NCBI RefSeq assembly: GCF_032854445.1
Contig: NW_027017987.1
Coordinates: 62,001-126,000 of the forward strand
Source of the DNA: Liolophura sinensis
Lineage: Eukaryota; Mollusca; Polyplacophora; Chitonida; Chitonidae
Direction of reading: 5' to 3'
Length of the DNA: 64,000 nt
Shown: positions 50,506 through 61,483 of the stretch, one piece after another
Layout: the number at the start of each line of letters is the position of its first letter
Numbering within the stretch: the first letter of the stretch is position 1
Made by a program: the position numbers and the translations under genes
The notes under the pieces: generated by a model
Told to the model about the DNA's origin: nothing
Database searches by the model: none
What the model saw: the letters and a program-made list of their open reading frames with translations, nothing else

Positions 50506-51054
50506 TTGTGACGAGAAATCGAATGGTGCAAACCGCGTTGCTCTCCGACCAATAATTTTGGCTGTAGCGACAATTGAATGATCATTGATGTCATAATCAC
50601 GTGCCCAGCAACGGCTCTTACTCCATGGAAACCAGGGAAATTTGCAATTTTTCAACAGCTGCCGATGCCTGGCTCAATTCCGCATCTTTTGGCACCTTAT
50701 TAATGTGGGCCTGTGGTCAGTTGTACTTTTTACAGCAGACTGTATCAAGTACCTTGTGTTTTTTGTGTACAAATGGTGTGGTTTTTCTACACGTAGATAA
50801 AGACATTGAGATTGTCTTGGACTTAGAAGTAAGACAATTGCTGGGTGAGTTAAATGGGCTTAGTTGAAAGATTTGACGTCTTCTGGGCTACCGAAGGGCA
50901 CATAACTTATAGTCAAATTTTGAATATAGTAATGACCATTCGCGATGGTACATAGTACAGTGTAGCCGATTTCAATTAACAAAAAGACCAGGCAAAAATG
51001 CAAAAGTGGAAAAACTGTTCCAGTGCTGCTGGTAAGAGGCTAATCCGACGTATT
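50506..51054 (+). repeat. Representative monomer (M93, W subtype), landmark map
   Basis: This copy is exactly 549 bases and is used to describe the unit. Landmarks in order: a conserved start 'ttgtgacgagaaatcg'; a 10-base palindrome AATGATCATT at 50577-50586; ATCACGTG at 50596-50603; an NcoI-type CCATGG soon after; a T-rich middle with an acceptor-like 'ctttttacag' at 50726-50735; a donor-like GTGAGT at 50845-50850; a variable 'gggctt' region around 50865; a spaced inverted repeat GTAC-ATA-GTAC near 50950; an A-rich stretch with four A-tracts at about 50981-51014; and GTAAGA at 51032-51037 close to the end. The last third and the first 60 bases vary least between copies. I saw no internal sub-repeat. 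Confidence 0.9.
50577..50603 (+). other. Palindrome and E-box-like motif, once per monomer (shown for M93)
   Basis: AATGATCATT (a perfect 10-base palindrome) is followed nine bases later by ATCACGTG, which contains the E-box palindrome CACGTG. The pair recurs at the same place in most monomers. A-type copies change both ('aatgattattg', 'acacatgccc'), K-type copies change the E-box ('acatgcgtagc' or 'atcacatgcg'), and H' copies change the palindrome ('aataatcatt'). CACGTG is a known target of basic helix-loop-helix factors, and RTCACRTG is the budding-yeast centromere element I. Any binding here is inference. Confidence 0.5.
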
Positions 51055-52152
51055 TTGTGACGAAAAATCGAATGGTGCAAACCGCGTTGCTCTCCGAGCA
51101 ATACGTTTGGCTGTAGCGACAATTGAATGATCATTGATGTCATAATCACGTGCCCAGCAACGGCTCTTACTCCATGGAAACCAGGGAAATTTGCAATTTT
51201 TCATCAGTTGCCGATGCCTGGCTCAATTCCGCTTCTTTTGGCACCTTATTAATGTGGGTCTGTGGTCAGTTGTACTTTTTACAGCAGACTGTATCAAGCA
51301 CCTTGTGTTTTTTATGTACAAATGTTCTGGTTTTTCTACACGAAGATAAAGACATTGAAATTTTCTTGGACTTAGAAGTAAGACAATTGCTGGGTGAGTT
51401 AAATGGGCTTAGCCCAAACATTTGACGTCTTCTGGGCTACCGAAGGGCACATAACTTACAGTCAAAAGTTAAATATTGTAATGACCATTCGCGATGGTAC
51501 ATAGTACAGTGTAGTCGATTTCAATTAACAAAAAGACCAGGCAAAAATGCAAAAGTGGAAAAACTGTTCCAGTGCTGCTGGTAAGTGGCTAATCCGACGT
51601 ATTTTGTGACGAGAAATCGAATGGTGCAAACCGCGTTGCTCTCCGACCAATACTTTTGGCTGTAGCGACAATTGAATGATCATTGATGTCATAATTACAT
51701 GCGTAGCAACGGCTCTTACTCCATGGAAACCAGAAAAATTTGCAATTTTTCAACAGCTGCCGATGCCTGGCTCAATTCCGCATCTTTTGGCACCTTATTA
51801 ATGTGGGTCTGTGGTCAGTTGTACTTTTTACATCAGACTGTATCAAGTACCTTGTGTTTTTTATGTACAAATGGTGTGGTTTTTCTACTCGTAGATAAAG
51901 ACAATGAGATTGTCTTGGACTTAGAAGTAAGACAATTGCTGGGTGAGTTAAATGGGCTTAGCCCAAACATTTGACGTCTTCTGGGCTACCGAAGGGCACT
52001 TAACTTATAGTCAAAAGTTAAATATAGTAATGACCAGACGCGATGGTACATAGTACAGTGTAGCCGATTTCAATTAACAAAAAGACCAGGCAAAAATGCA
52101 AAAGTGGAAAAACTGTTCCAGTGCTTCTGGTAAGAGGCTAATCCGACGTATT

Positions 52153-53799
52153 TTGTGACGAGAAATCGAATGGTGCAAACCGCGTTGCTCTCCGACCAAT
52201 AATTTTGGCTGTAGCGACAATTCAATGATCACTGATGTCATAATCACGTGCCCAGCAACGGCTCTTACTCCATGGAAACCAGGGAAATTTGCAATTTTTC
52301 AACAGTTTCCGATGCTTGGCTCAATTCCGCTTCTTTTGGCACCTTATTAATGTGGGCCTGTGGTCAGTTGTACTTTTTACAGCAGACTGTATCAAGTACC
52401 TTGTGTTTTTTATGTACAAATGGTCTGGTTTTTCTACACGTAGATAAAGACATTGAGATTGTCTTGGACTTAGAAGTAAGACAATTGCTGGGTGAGTTAA
52501 ATGCGCTTAGCCAAAAGATTTGAGGTCTTCTTGGCTACCGAAGGGCACATAACTTATAGTCAAAAGTTGAATATAGTAATGACCAGTCGCAATGGTACAT
52601 AGTACAGTGTAGCCGATTTCAATTAACAAAAAGACCAGGCAAAAATGCAAAAGTGGAAAAACTGTTCCAGTGCTGCTGGTAAGAAGCTAATCCGACGTAT
52701 TTTGTGACGAGAAATCGAATGGTGCAAACCGCGTTGCTCTCCGACCAATAATTTTGGCTGTAGCGACAATTGAATGATCACTGATGTCATAATCACGTGC
52801 CCAGCAACGGCTCTTACTCCATGGAAACCAGGGAAATTTGCAATTTTTCAACAGCTGCCGATGCCTGGCTCAATTCCGCATCTTTTGGCACCTTATTAAT
52901 GTGGGCCTGTGGTCAGTTGTACTTTTTACAGCAGACTGTATCAAGTACCTTGTGTTTTTTGTGTACAAATGGTGTGGTTTTTCTACACGTAGATAAAGAC
53001 ATTGAGATTGTCTTGGACTTAGAAGTAAGACAATTGCTGGGTGAGTTAAATGGGCTTAGTTGAAAGATTTGACGTTTTCTGGGCTACCGAAGGGCACATA
53101 ACTTACAGTCAAAAGTTGAATATAGTAATGACCATTCGCGATGGTACATAGTACAGTGTAGCCGATTTCAATTAACAAAAAGACCAGGCAAAAATGCAAA
53201 AGTGGAAAAACTGTTCCAGTGCTGCTGTTAAGAGGCTAATCCGACGTATTTTGTGACGACAAATCGAATGGTGCAAACCGCGTTGCTCTCCGACCAATAC
53301 TTTTGGCTGTAGCGACAATCGAATGATCATTGATGTCATAATCACGTGCCCAGCAACGGCTCTTACTCCATGGAAACCAGGGAAATTTGCAATTTTTCAA
53401 CAGCTGCCGATGCCTGGCTCAATTCCGCATCTTTTGGCACCTTATTAATGTGGGCCTGTGGTCAGTTGTACTTTTTACAGCAGACTGTATCAAGTACCTT
53501 GTGTTTTTTGTGTACAAATGGTGTGGTTTTTCTACACGTAGATAAAGACATTGAGATTGTCTTGGACTTAGAAGTAAGACAATTGCTGGGTGAGTTAAAT
53601 GGGCTTAGTTGAAAGATTTGACGTCTTCTGGGCTACCGAAGGGCACATAACTTATAGTCAAATTTTGAATATAGTAATGACCATTCGCGATGGTACATAG
53701 TACAGTGTAGCCGATTTCAATTCACAAAAAGACCAGGCAAAAATGCAAAAGTGGAAAAAACGTTCCAGTGCTGCTGGTAAGAGGCTAATCCGACGTATT
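52153..53799 (+). repeat. Monomers M96-M98 (V, W, W)
   Basis: M96 is V and shares 'gtcttcttggc' and 'taagaagctaatc' with M60, 19.8 kb away. M97 is W with V-type 'gatcactgatg' at its start and 'cttacagtc' near its end. M98 is a second consecutive W with 'gacgacaaatcg'. The V-W-X-K order stops here, because X is replaced by a second W followed by N, as at M81-M82. Confidence 0.85.
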
Positions 53800-55995
53800 T
53801 TGTGACGAGAAATCGAATGGTGCAAACCGCGTTGCTCTCGAACCAATACTTTTGGCTGTAGCGACAATTGAATGATCATTGATGTCATAATCACGTGCCC
53901 ACCAACGGCTCTTACTCCATGGAAACCAGGGAAATTTGCAATTTTTCAACAGCTGCCGATGCCTGGCTCAATTCCTCATCTTTTGGCACCTTATTAATGT
54001 GGGTCTGTGGTCAGTTGTACTTTTTACATCAGACTGTATCAAGTACCTTGTGTTTTTTATGTACAAATGGTCTGGTTTTTCTACACGTAGATAAAGACAT
54101 TGAGATTGTCTTGGACTTAGAAGTAAGACAATTGCTGGGTGAGTTAAATGGGCTTAGTTGAAAGATTTGACGTCTTCTGGGCTACCGAAGGGCACATAAC
54201 TTATAGTCAAATTTTGAATATAGTAATGACCATTCGCGATGGTACATAGTACAGTGTAGCCGATTTCAATTAACAAAAAGACCAGGCAAAAATGCAAAAG
54301 TGGAAAAACTGTTCCAGTGCTGCTGGTAAGAGGCTAATCCGACGTATTTTGTGACGAGAAATCGAATGGTGCAAACCGCGTTGCTCTCCGACCAATACTT
54401 TTGGCTGTAGCGACAATTGAATGATCATTGATGTCATAATCACGTGCCCAGTAATGGCTCTTACTCCATGGAAACCAGAGAAATTTGCAATTTTTTAACA
54501 GCTGCCGATGCCTGGCTCAATTCCTCATCTTTTGGCACCTTATTAATGTGGGTCTGTGGTCAGTTGTACTTTTTACATCAGACTGTATCAAGTACCTTGT
54601 GTTTTTTATGTACAAATGGTGTGGTTTTTCTACTCGTAGATAAAGACAATGAGATTGTCTTGGACTTAGAAGTAAGACAATTGCTGGGTGAGTTAAATGG
54701 GCTTAGCAAAAAGATTTGACGTCTTCTGGGCTACCGAAGGGCACATAACTTATAGTCAAAAGTTAAATATAGTAATGACCAGTGGCGATGGTACATAGTA
54801 CAGTGTAGCCGATTTCAATTAACAAAAAGACCAGGCAAAAATGCAAAAGTGGAAAAACTGTTCCAGTGCTGCTGGTAAGAGGCTAATCCGACGTATTTTG
54901 TGACGAGAAATCGAATGGTGCAAACCGCGTTGCTCTCCGACCAATACGTTTGGCTGTAGCGACAATTCAATGATCATTGATGTCATAATCACGTGCCCAG
55001 CAACGGCTCTTACTCCATGGAAACCAGGGAAATTTGCAATTTTTCAACAGTTGCCGATGCCTGGCTCAATTCCGCTTCTTTTGGCACCTTATTAATGTGG
55101 GTCTGTGGTCAGTTGTACTTTTTACATCAGACTGTATCAAGTACCTTGTGTTTATTATGTACAAATGGTGTGGTTTTTCTACACGTAGATAAAGACAATG
55201 AGATTGTCTTGGACTTAGAAGTAAGACAATTGCTGGGTGAGTTAAATGGGCTTAGTTGAAAGATTTGACGTCTTCTGGGCTACCGAAGGGCACATAACTA
55301 ATAGTCAAAAGTTGAATATAGTAATGACCAGTCGCGATGGTACATAGTACAGTGTAGCCGATTTCAATTAACAAAAAGACCAGGCAAAAATGCAAAAGTG
55401 GAAAAACTGTTCCAGTGCTGCTGGTAAGAGGCTAATCCGACGTATTTTGTGACGAGAAATCGAATGGTGCAAACCGCGTTGCTCTCCGACCAATACTTTT
55501 GGCTGTAGCGACAATTGAATGATCATTGATGTCATAATCACATGCGTAGCAACGGCTCTTACTCCATGGAAACCAGAAAAATTTGCAATTTTTCAACAGC
55601 TGCCGATGCCTGGCTCAATTCCGCATCTTTTGGCACCTTATTAATGTGGGTCTGTGGTCAGTTGTACTTTTTACATCAGACTGTATCAAGTACCTTGTGT
55701 TTTTTATGTACAAATGGTGTGGTTTTTCTACTCGTAGATAAAGAGAATGAGATTGTCTTGGACTTAGAAGTAAGACAATTGCTGGGTGAGTTAAATGGGC
55801 TTAGTTGAAAGATTTGAAGTCTTCTGGGCTACCGAAGGGCACATAACTTATAGTCAAATTTTGAATATAGTAATGACCATTCGCGATGGTACATAGTACA
55901 GTGTAGCCGATTTCAATTAACAAAAAGACCAGGCAAAAATGCAAAAGTGGAAAAACTCTTCCAGTGCTGCTGGTAAGAGGCTAATCCGACGTATT
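53800..55995 (+). repeat. Monomers M99-M102 (N, N, S-like, K-like)
   Basis: M99 and M100 are two consecutive N copies. M99 ends as W ('ttagttgaaag', 'caaattttg'), and M100 has 'cccagtaatggc' and 'ttagcaaaaag'. M101 has 'cagttgccg', 'cttcttttgg' and 'gtgtttattatg'. M102 is K-like with 'aatcacatgcgtagc' and 'gagaatgag' but ends as W. All four are exactly 549 bases. Confidence 0.82.
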
Positions 55996-57092
55996 TTGTG
56001 ACGAGAAATCGAATGGTGCAAACCGCGTTGCTCTCCGACCAATACTTTTGGCTGTAGCGACAATTCAATGATCATTGATGTCATAATCACGTGCCCAGCA
56101 ACGGCTCTTACTCCATGGAAACCAGGGAAATTTGCAATTTTTCAACAGCTGCCGATGCCTGGCTCAATTCCTCATCTTTGGCACCTTATTAATGTGGGTC
56201 TGTGGTCAGTTGTACTTTTTACATCAGACTGTATCAAGTACCTTGTGTTTTTTTATGTACAAATGGTGTGGTTTTTCTACTCGTAGATAAAGATAATGAG
56301 ATTGTCTTGGACTTAGAAGTAAGACAATTGCTGGGTGAGTTAAATGGGCTTAGCCCAAACATTTGACGTCTTCTGGGCTACGAAGGGCACATAACTAATA
56401 GTCAAAAGTTAAATAGAGTAAGACCAGTCGCGATGGTACATAGTACAGTGTAGCCGATTTCAATTAACAAAAAGACCAGGCAAAAATGCAAAGTGGAAAA
56501 ACTGTTCAGTGCTGCTGGTAAGTCTCTAATCCGACGTATTTTGTGACGAGAATCGAATGGTGCAAACCGCGTTGCTCTCCGACCAATACGTTTGGCTGTA
56601 GCGACAATTCAATGATCATTGATGTCATAATCACGTGCCCAGCAACGGCTCTTACTCCATGGAAACCAGGGAAATTTGCAATTTTTCAACAGTTGCCGAT
56701 GCCTGGCTCAATTCCCGCATCTTTTGGCAACCTTATTAATGTGGGTCTGTGGGTCAGTTGTACTTTTTACATCAGACTGTATCAAGTACCTTGTGTTTTT
56801 TTATGTACAAATGGTGTGGTTTTTCTACTCGTAGATAAAGACAATGAGATTGTCTTGGACTTAGAAGTAAGACAATTGCTGGGTGAGTTAAATGGGCTTA
56901 GCCCAAAGATTTGAGGTCTTCTGGGCTACCGAAGGGCACATAACTTATAGTCAAAAGTTAAATATATTAATGACCAGTCGCGATGGTACATAGTACAGTG
57001 TAGCCGATTTCAATTAACAAAAAGACCAGGCAAAAATGCAAAAGTGGAAAAACTGTTCCAGTGCTGCTGGTAAGAGGCTAATCCGACGTATT
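55996..57092 (+). repeat. Monomers M103-M104 (N-like), indel-rich
   Basis: M103 (545 bases) has 'attcctcat', 'ttagcccaaac' and 'ctaatagtc' with several losses ('ctacgaagg', 'agtaagacc', 'gcaaagtgg', 'gttcagtg'). It also has an unusual 'taagtctctaatc' in place of 'taagaggctaatc'. M104 (552 bases) has 'tactcgtag' with 'gacaatgag' and gains such as 'attcccgcat', 'ggcaacc' and 'tgggtcag'. I read these length changes mainly as consensus errors. Confidence 0.8.
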
Positions 57093-58190
57093 TTGTGACG
57101 AGAAATCGAATGGTGCAAACCGCGTTGCTCTCCGACCAATAATTTTGGCTGTAGCGACAATTGAATGATCATTGATGTCATAATCACGTGCCCAGCAACG
57201 GCTCTTACTCCATTTAAACCAGGGAAATTTGCAATTTTTCAACAGGTGCCGATGCCTGGCTCAATTCGCATCTTTTGGCACCTTATTAATGTGGGTCTGT
57301 GGTCAGTTGTACTTTTTTACAGCAGACTGTATCAAGTACCTTGTGTTTTTTATGTACAAATGGTGTGGTTTTTCTACACGTAGATAAAGACATTGAGATT
57401 GTCTTGGACTTAGAAGTAAGACAATTGCTGGGTGAGTTAAATGGGCTTAGCCCAAACATTTGACGTCTTCTGGGCTACCGAAGGGCACATAACTTATAGT
57501 CAAAAGTTGAATATAGTAATGACCAGTCGCGATGGTACATAGTACAGTGTAGCCGATTTCAATTAACAAAAGACCAGGCAAAAATGCAAAAGTGGAAAAA
57601 CTGTTCCAGTGCTGCTGGTAAGAGCTAATCCGACGTATTTTGTGACGAGAAGTCGAATGGTGCAAACCGCGTTGCTCTCCGACCAATACTTTTGGCTGTA
57701 GCGACAATTGAATGATCATTGATGTCATAATCACGTGCCCAGCAACGGCTCTTACTCCATGTAAACCAAGGAAATTTGCAATTTTTCAAACAGCTTGCCG
57801 ATGCCTGGCTCAATTCCGCATCTTTTGGCACCTTATTAATGTGGGCCTGTGGTCAGTTGTACTTTTTAACAGCAGACTGTATCAAGTACCTTGTGTTTTA
57901 TATGTACAAATGGTGTGGTTTTTCTACACGTAGATAAAGACATTGAGATTGTCTTGGACTTAGAAGTAAGACAATTGCTGGGTGAGTTAAATGGGCTTAG
58001 CCCAAAGATTTGACGTCTTCTGGGCTACCGAAGGGCACATAACTTATAGTCAAAAGTTAAATATATTAATGACCAGTCGCGATGGTACATAGTACAGTGT
58101 AGCCGATTTCAATTAACAAAAAGACCAGGCAAAAATGCAAAGTGGAAAAACTGTTCCAGTGCTGCTGGTAAGAGGCTAATCCGACGTATT
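57093..58190 (+). repeat. Dimer unit M105-M106, first copy
   Basis: M105 carries 'ctccatttaaacc' and 'caggtgccg'; M106 carries 'ctccatgtaaacc', 'gagaagtcg' and 'gttttatatg'. Both lack the usual CCATGG. The pair repeats at 58191-59287 with offset 1098, although M108 has regained 'ccatggaaacc'. M106 has single-base gains ('ttcaaacagcttgcc', 'tttttaacag'). Confidence 0.84.
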
Positions 58191-59287
58191 TTGTGACGAG
58201 AAATCGAATGGTGCAAACCGCGTTGCTCTCCGACCAATATTTTGGCTGTAGCGACAATTGAATGATCATTGATGTCATAATCACGTGCCCAGCAACGGCT
58301 CTTACTCCATTTAAACCAGGAAAATTTGCAATTTTTCAACAGGTGCCGATGCCTGGCTCAATTCCGCATCTTTTGGCACCTTATTAATGTGGGTCTGTGG
58401 TCAGTTGTACTTTTTACAGCAGACTGTATCAAGTACCTTGTGTTTTTTATGTACAAATGGTGTGGTTTTTCTACACGTAGATAAAGACATTGAGATTGTC
58501 TTGGACTTAGAAGTAAGACAATTGCTGGGTGAGTTAAATGGGCTTAGCCCAAACATTTGACGTCTTCTGGGCTACCGAAGGGCACATAACTTATAGTCAA
58601 AAGTTGAATATAGTAATGACCAGTCGCGATGGTACATAGTACAGTGTAGCCGATTTCAATTAACAAAAAGACCAGGCAAAAATGCAAAAGTGGAAAAACT
58701 GTTCCAGTGCTGCTGGTAAGAGGCTAATCCGACGTATTTTGTGACGAGAAGTCGAATGGTGCAAACCGCGTTGCTCTCCGACCAATACTTTTGGCTGTAG
58801 CGACAATTGAATGATCATTGATGTCATAATCACGTGCCCAGCAACGGCTCTTACTCCATGGAAACCAGGGAAATTTGCAATTTTTCAACAGCTGCCGATG
58901 CCTGGCTCAATTCCGCATCTTTTGGCACCTTATTAATGTGGGCCTGTGGTCAGTTGTACTTTTTACAGCAGACTGTATCAAGTACCTTGTGTTTTATATG
59001 TACAAATGGTGTGGTTTTTCTACACGTAGATAAAGACATTGAGATTGTCTTGGACTTAGAAGTAAGACAATTGCTGGGTGAGTTCAATGGGCTTAGCCCA
59101 AAGATTTGACGTCTTCTGGGCTACCGATGGGCAGATAACTTATAGTCAAAAGTTGAATATAGTAATGACCAGTCGCGATGGTACATAGTACAGTGTAGCC
59201 GATTTCAATTAACAAAAAGACCAGGCAAAAATGCAAAAGTGGAAAAACTGTTCCAGTGCTGCTGGTAAGAGGCTAATCCGACGTATT
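58191..59287 (+). repeat. Dimer unit M107-M108, second copy
   Basis: M107 repeats M105 ('ctccatttaaacc', 'caggtgccg') and M108 repeats M106 ('gagaagtcg', 'gttttatatg'). M108 ends with 'cgatgggcagataac', the rare form otherwise seen in M1 at the left edge. Fewer indels are present here than in the first dimer. Confidence 0.84.
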
Positions 59288-61483
59288 TTGTGACGAGAAA
59301 TCGAATGGTGCAAACCGCGTTGCTCTCCGACCAATACGTTTGGCTGTAGCGACAATTGAATAATCATTGATGTCATAATCACGTGCCCAGCAACGGCTCT
59401 TACTCCATGGAAACCAGGGAAATTTGCAATTTTTCAACAGTTGCCGATGCCTGGCTCAATTCCGCATCTTGTGGCACCTTATTAATGTGGGTCTGTGGTC
59501 AGTTGTACTTTTTACAGCAGACTGTATCAAGTACCTTGTGTTTTTTATGTACAAATGGTGTGGTTTTTCTACACGTAGATAAAGACAATGAGATTGTCTT
59601 GGACTTAGAAGTAAGACAATTGCTGGGTGAGTTAAATGGCCTTGGCCCAAAGATTTGACGTCTTCTGGGCTACCGAAGGGCACATAACTTATAGTCAAAA
59701 GTTGAATATAGTAATGACCATTCGCGATGGTACATAGTACAGTGTAGCCGATTTCAATTAACAAAAAGACCAGGCAAAAATGCAAAAGTGGAAAAACTGT
59801 TCCAGTGCTGCTGGTAAGAGGCTAATCCGACGTATTTTGTGACGAGAAATCGAATGGTGCAAACCGCGTTGCTCTCCGACCAATACGTTTGGCTGTAGCG
59901 ACAATTGAATGATCATTGATGTCATAATCACGTGCCCAGCAACGGCTCTTACTCCATGGAAACCAGGGAAATTTGCAATTTTTCAACAGTTTCCGATGCC
60001 TGGCTCAATTCCGCATCTTTTGGCACCTTATTAATGTGGGCCTGTGGTCAGTTGTACTTTTTACATCAGACTGTATCAAGTACCTTGTGTTTTTTATGTA
60101 CAAATGGTGTGGTTTTTCTACACGTAGATAAAGACAATGAGATTGTCTTGGACTTAGAAGTAAGACAATTGCTGGGTGAGTTAAATGGGCTTAGCCCAAA
60201 GATTTGAGGTCTTCTGGGCTACCGAAGGGCACATAACTTATAGTCAAAAGTTAAATATATTAATGACCAGTCGCGATGGTACATAGTACAGTGTAGCCGA
60301 TTTCAATTAACAAAAAGACCAGGCAAAAATGCAAAAGTGGAAAAACTGTTCCAGTGCTGCTGGTAAGAGGCTAATCCGACGTATTTTGTGACGAGAAATC
60401 GAATGGTGCAAACCGCGTTGCTCTCCGACCAATACATTTGGCTGTAGCGACAATTCATTGATCATTGATGTCATAATCACGTGCCCAGCAACGGCTCTTA
60501 CTCCATGGAAACCAGGGAAATTTGCAATTTTTCAACAGTTGCCGATGCCTGGCTCAATTCCGCTTCTTTTGGCACCTTATTAATGTGGGTCTGTGGTCAG
60601 TTGTACTTTTTACAGCAGACTGTATCAAGTACCTTGTGTTTTTTATGTACAAATGGTGTGGTTTTTCTCCACGTAGATAAAGACATTGAGATTGTCTTGG
60701 ACTTAGAAGTAAGACAATTGCTGGGTGAGTTAAATGGCCTTAGCCAAAAGATTTGAGGTCTTCTGGGCTATCGAAGGGCACATAACTTATAGTCAAAAGT
60801 TAAATATATTAATGACCACTCGCAATGGTACATAGTACAGTGTAGCCGATTTCAATTAACAAAAAGACCAGGCAAAAATGCAAAAGTGGAAAAACTGTTC
60901 CAGTGCTGCTGGTAAGAGGCTAATCCGACGTATTTTGTGACGAGAAATCGAATGGTGCAAACCGCGTTGCTCTCCGACCAATAATTTTGGCTGTAGCGAC
61001 AATTCAATGATCATTGATGTCATAATCAGGTGCCCAGCAACGGCTCTTACTCCATGGAAACCAGGGAAATTTGCAATTTTTCAACAGCTGCCGATGCCTG
61101 GCTCAATTCCGCATCTTTTGGCACCTTATTAATGTGGGTCTGTGGTCAGTTGTACTTTTTACAGCAGACTGTATCAAGTACCTTGTGTTTTTTATGTACA
61201 AATGGTGTGGTTTTTCTACACGTAGATAAAGACATTGAGATTGTCTTGGACTTAGAAGTAAGACAATTGCTGGGTGAGTTAAATGGGCTTAGCCCAAAGA
61301 TTTGACGTCTTCTGGGCTACCGAAGGGCAGATAACTTATAGTCAAAAGTTGAATATAGTAATGACCAGTCGCGATGGTACATAGTACAGTGTAGCCGATT
61401 TCAATTAACAAAAAGACCAGGCAAAAATGCAAAAGTGGAAAAACTGTTCCAGTGCTGCTGGTAAGAGGCTAATCCGACGTATT
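59288..61483 (+). repeat. Monomers M109-M112
   Basis: M109 is H' ('gaataatcattg', 'cttgtggcacc', 'atggccttgg') ending 'ccattcgcg'. M110 has 'cagtttccgatgcctgg' and 'aatatattaatg'. M111 has 'caattcattgatc', 'tttctccacg', 'gggctatcg' and 'ccactcgcaatgg'. M112 has 'aatcaggtgcccag', which destroys the usual CACGTG, and ends 'gggcagataac'. All four are exactly 549 bases. Confidence 0.84.

Larger units (their letters stand above)
49957..52152 (+). repeat. Four-monomer unit V-W-X-K (M92-M95)
   Basis: M92 V ('gatcactgatg', 'tttccgatgcttgg'), M93 W, M94 X ('tcatcagttgcc', 'gaaattttcttgg', 'taagtggc') and M95 K. The length is exactly 2196 bases, four times 549, with no indel. The same order occurs at 47760-49956, in an indel-rich form at 41720-43916 (K/S hybrid last), and continues as V-W at 52153-53250. 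This is the cleanest higher-order unit in the right half. Confidence 0.88.

Noticed and set aside
50671-50681. Pol III B-box-like GGCTCAATTCC in each monomer, hinting at a tRNA-derived origin
   Set aside because: It has three mismatches to the 11-base GGTTCGAATCC, no convincing A box at the proper distance, and no terminator pattern or tRNA fold.
50506-51054. Internal trimer of 183-base sub-repeats
   Set aside because: Comparing the three thirds by eye shows only short chance matches, no consistent similarity.
61030-61305. Plus-strand open frame of about 91 codons that recurs in most monomers
   Set aside because: It normally starts at GTG within CACGTG, with ATG only in the A and K variants. 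Most variable sites between copies change the amino acid (Q/H, V/L, I/N/H, A/V, F/C, M/L, C/Y), and small indels break it freely. No signal of selection for protein and no family recognised.
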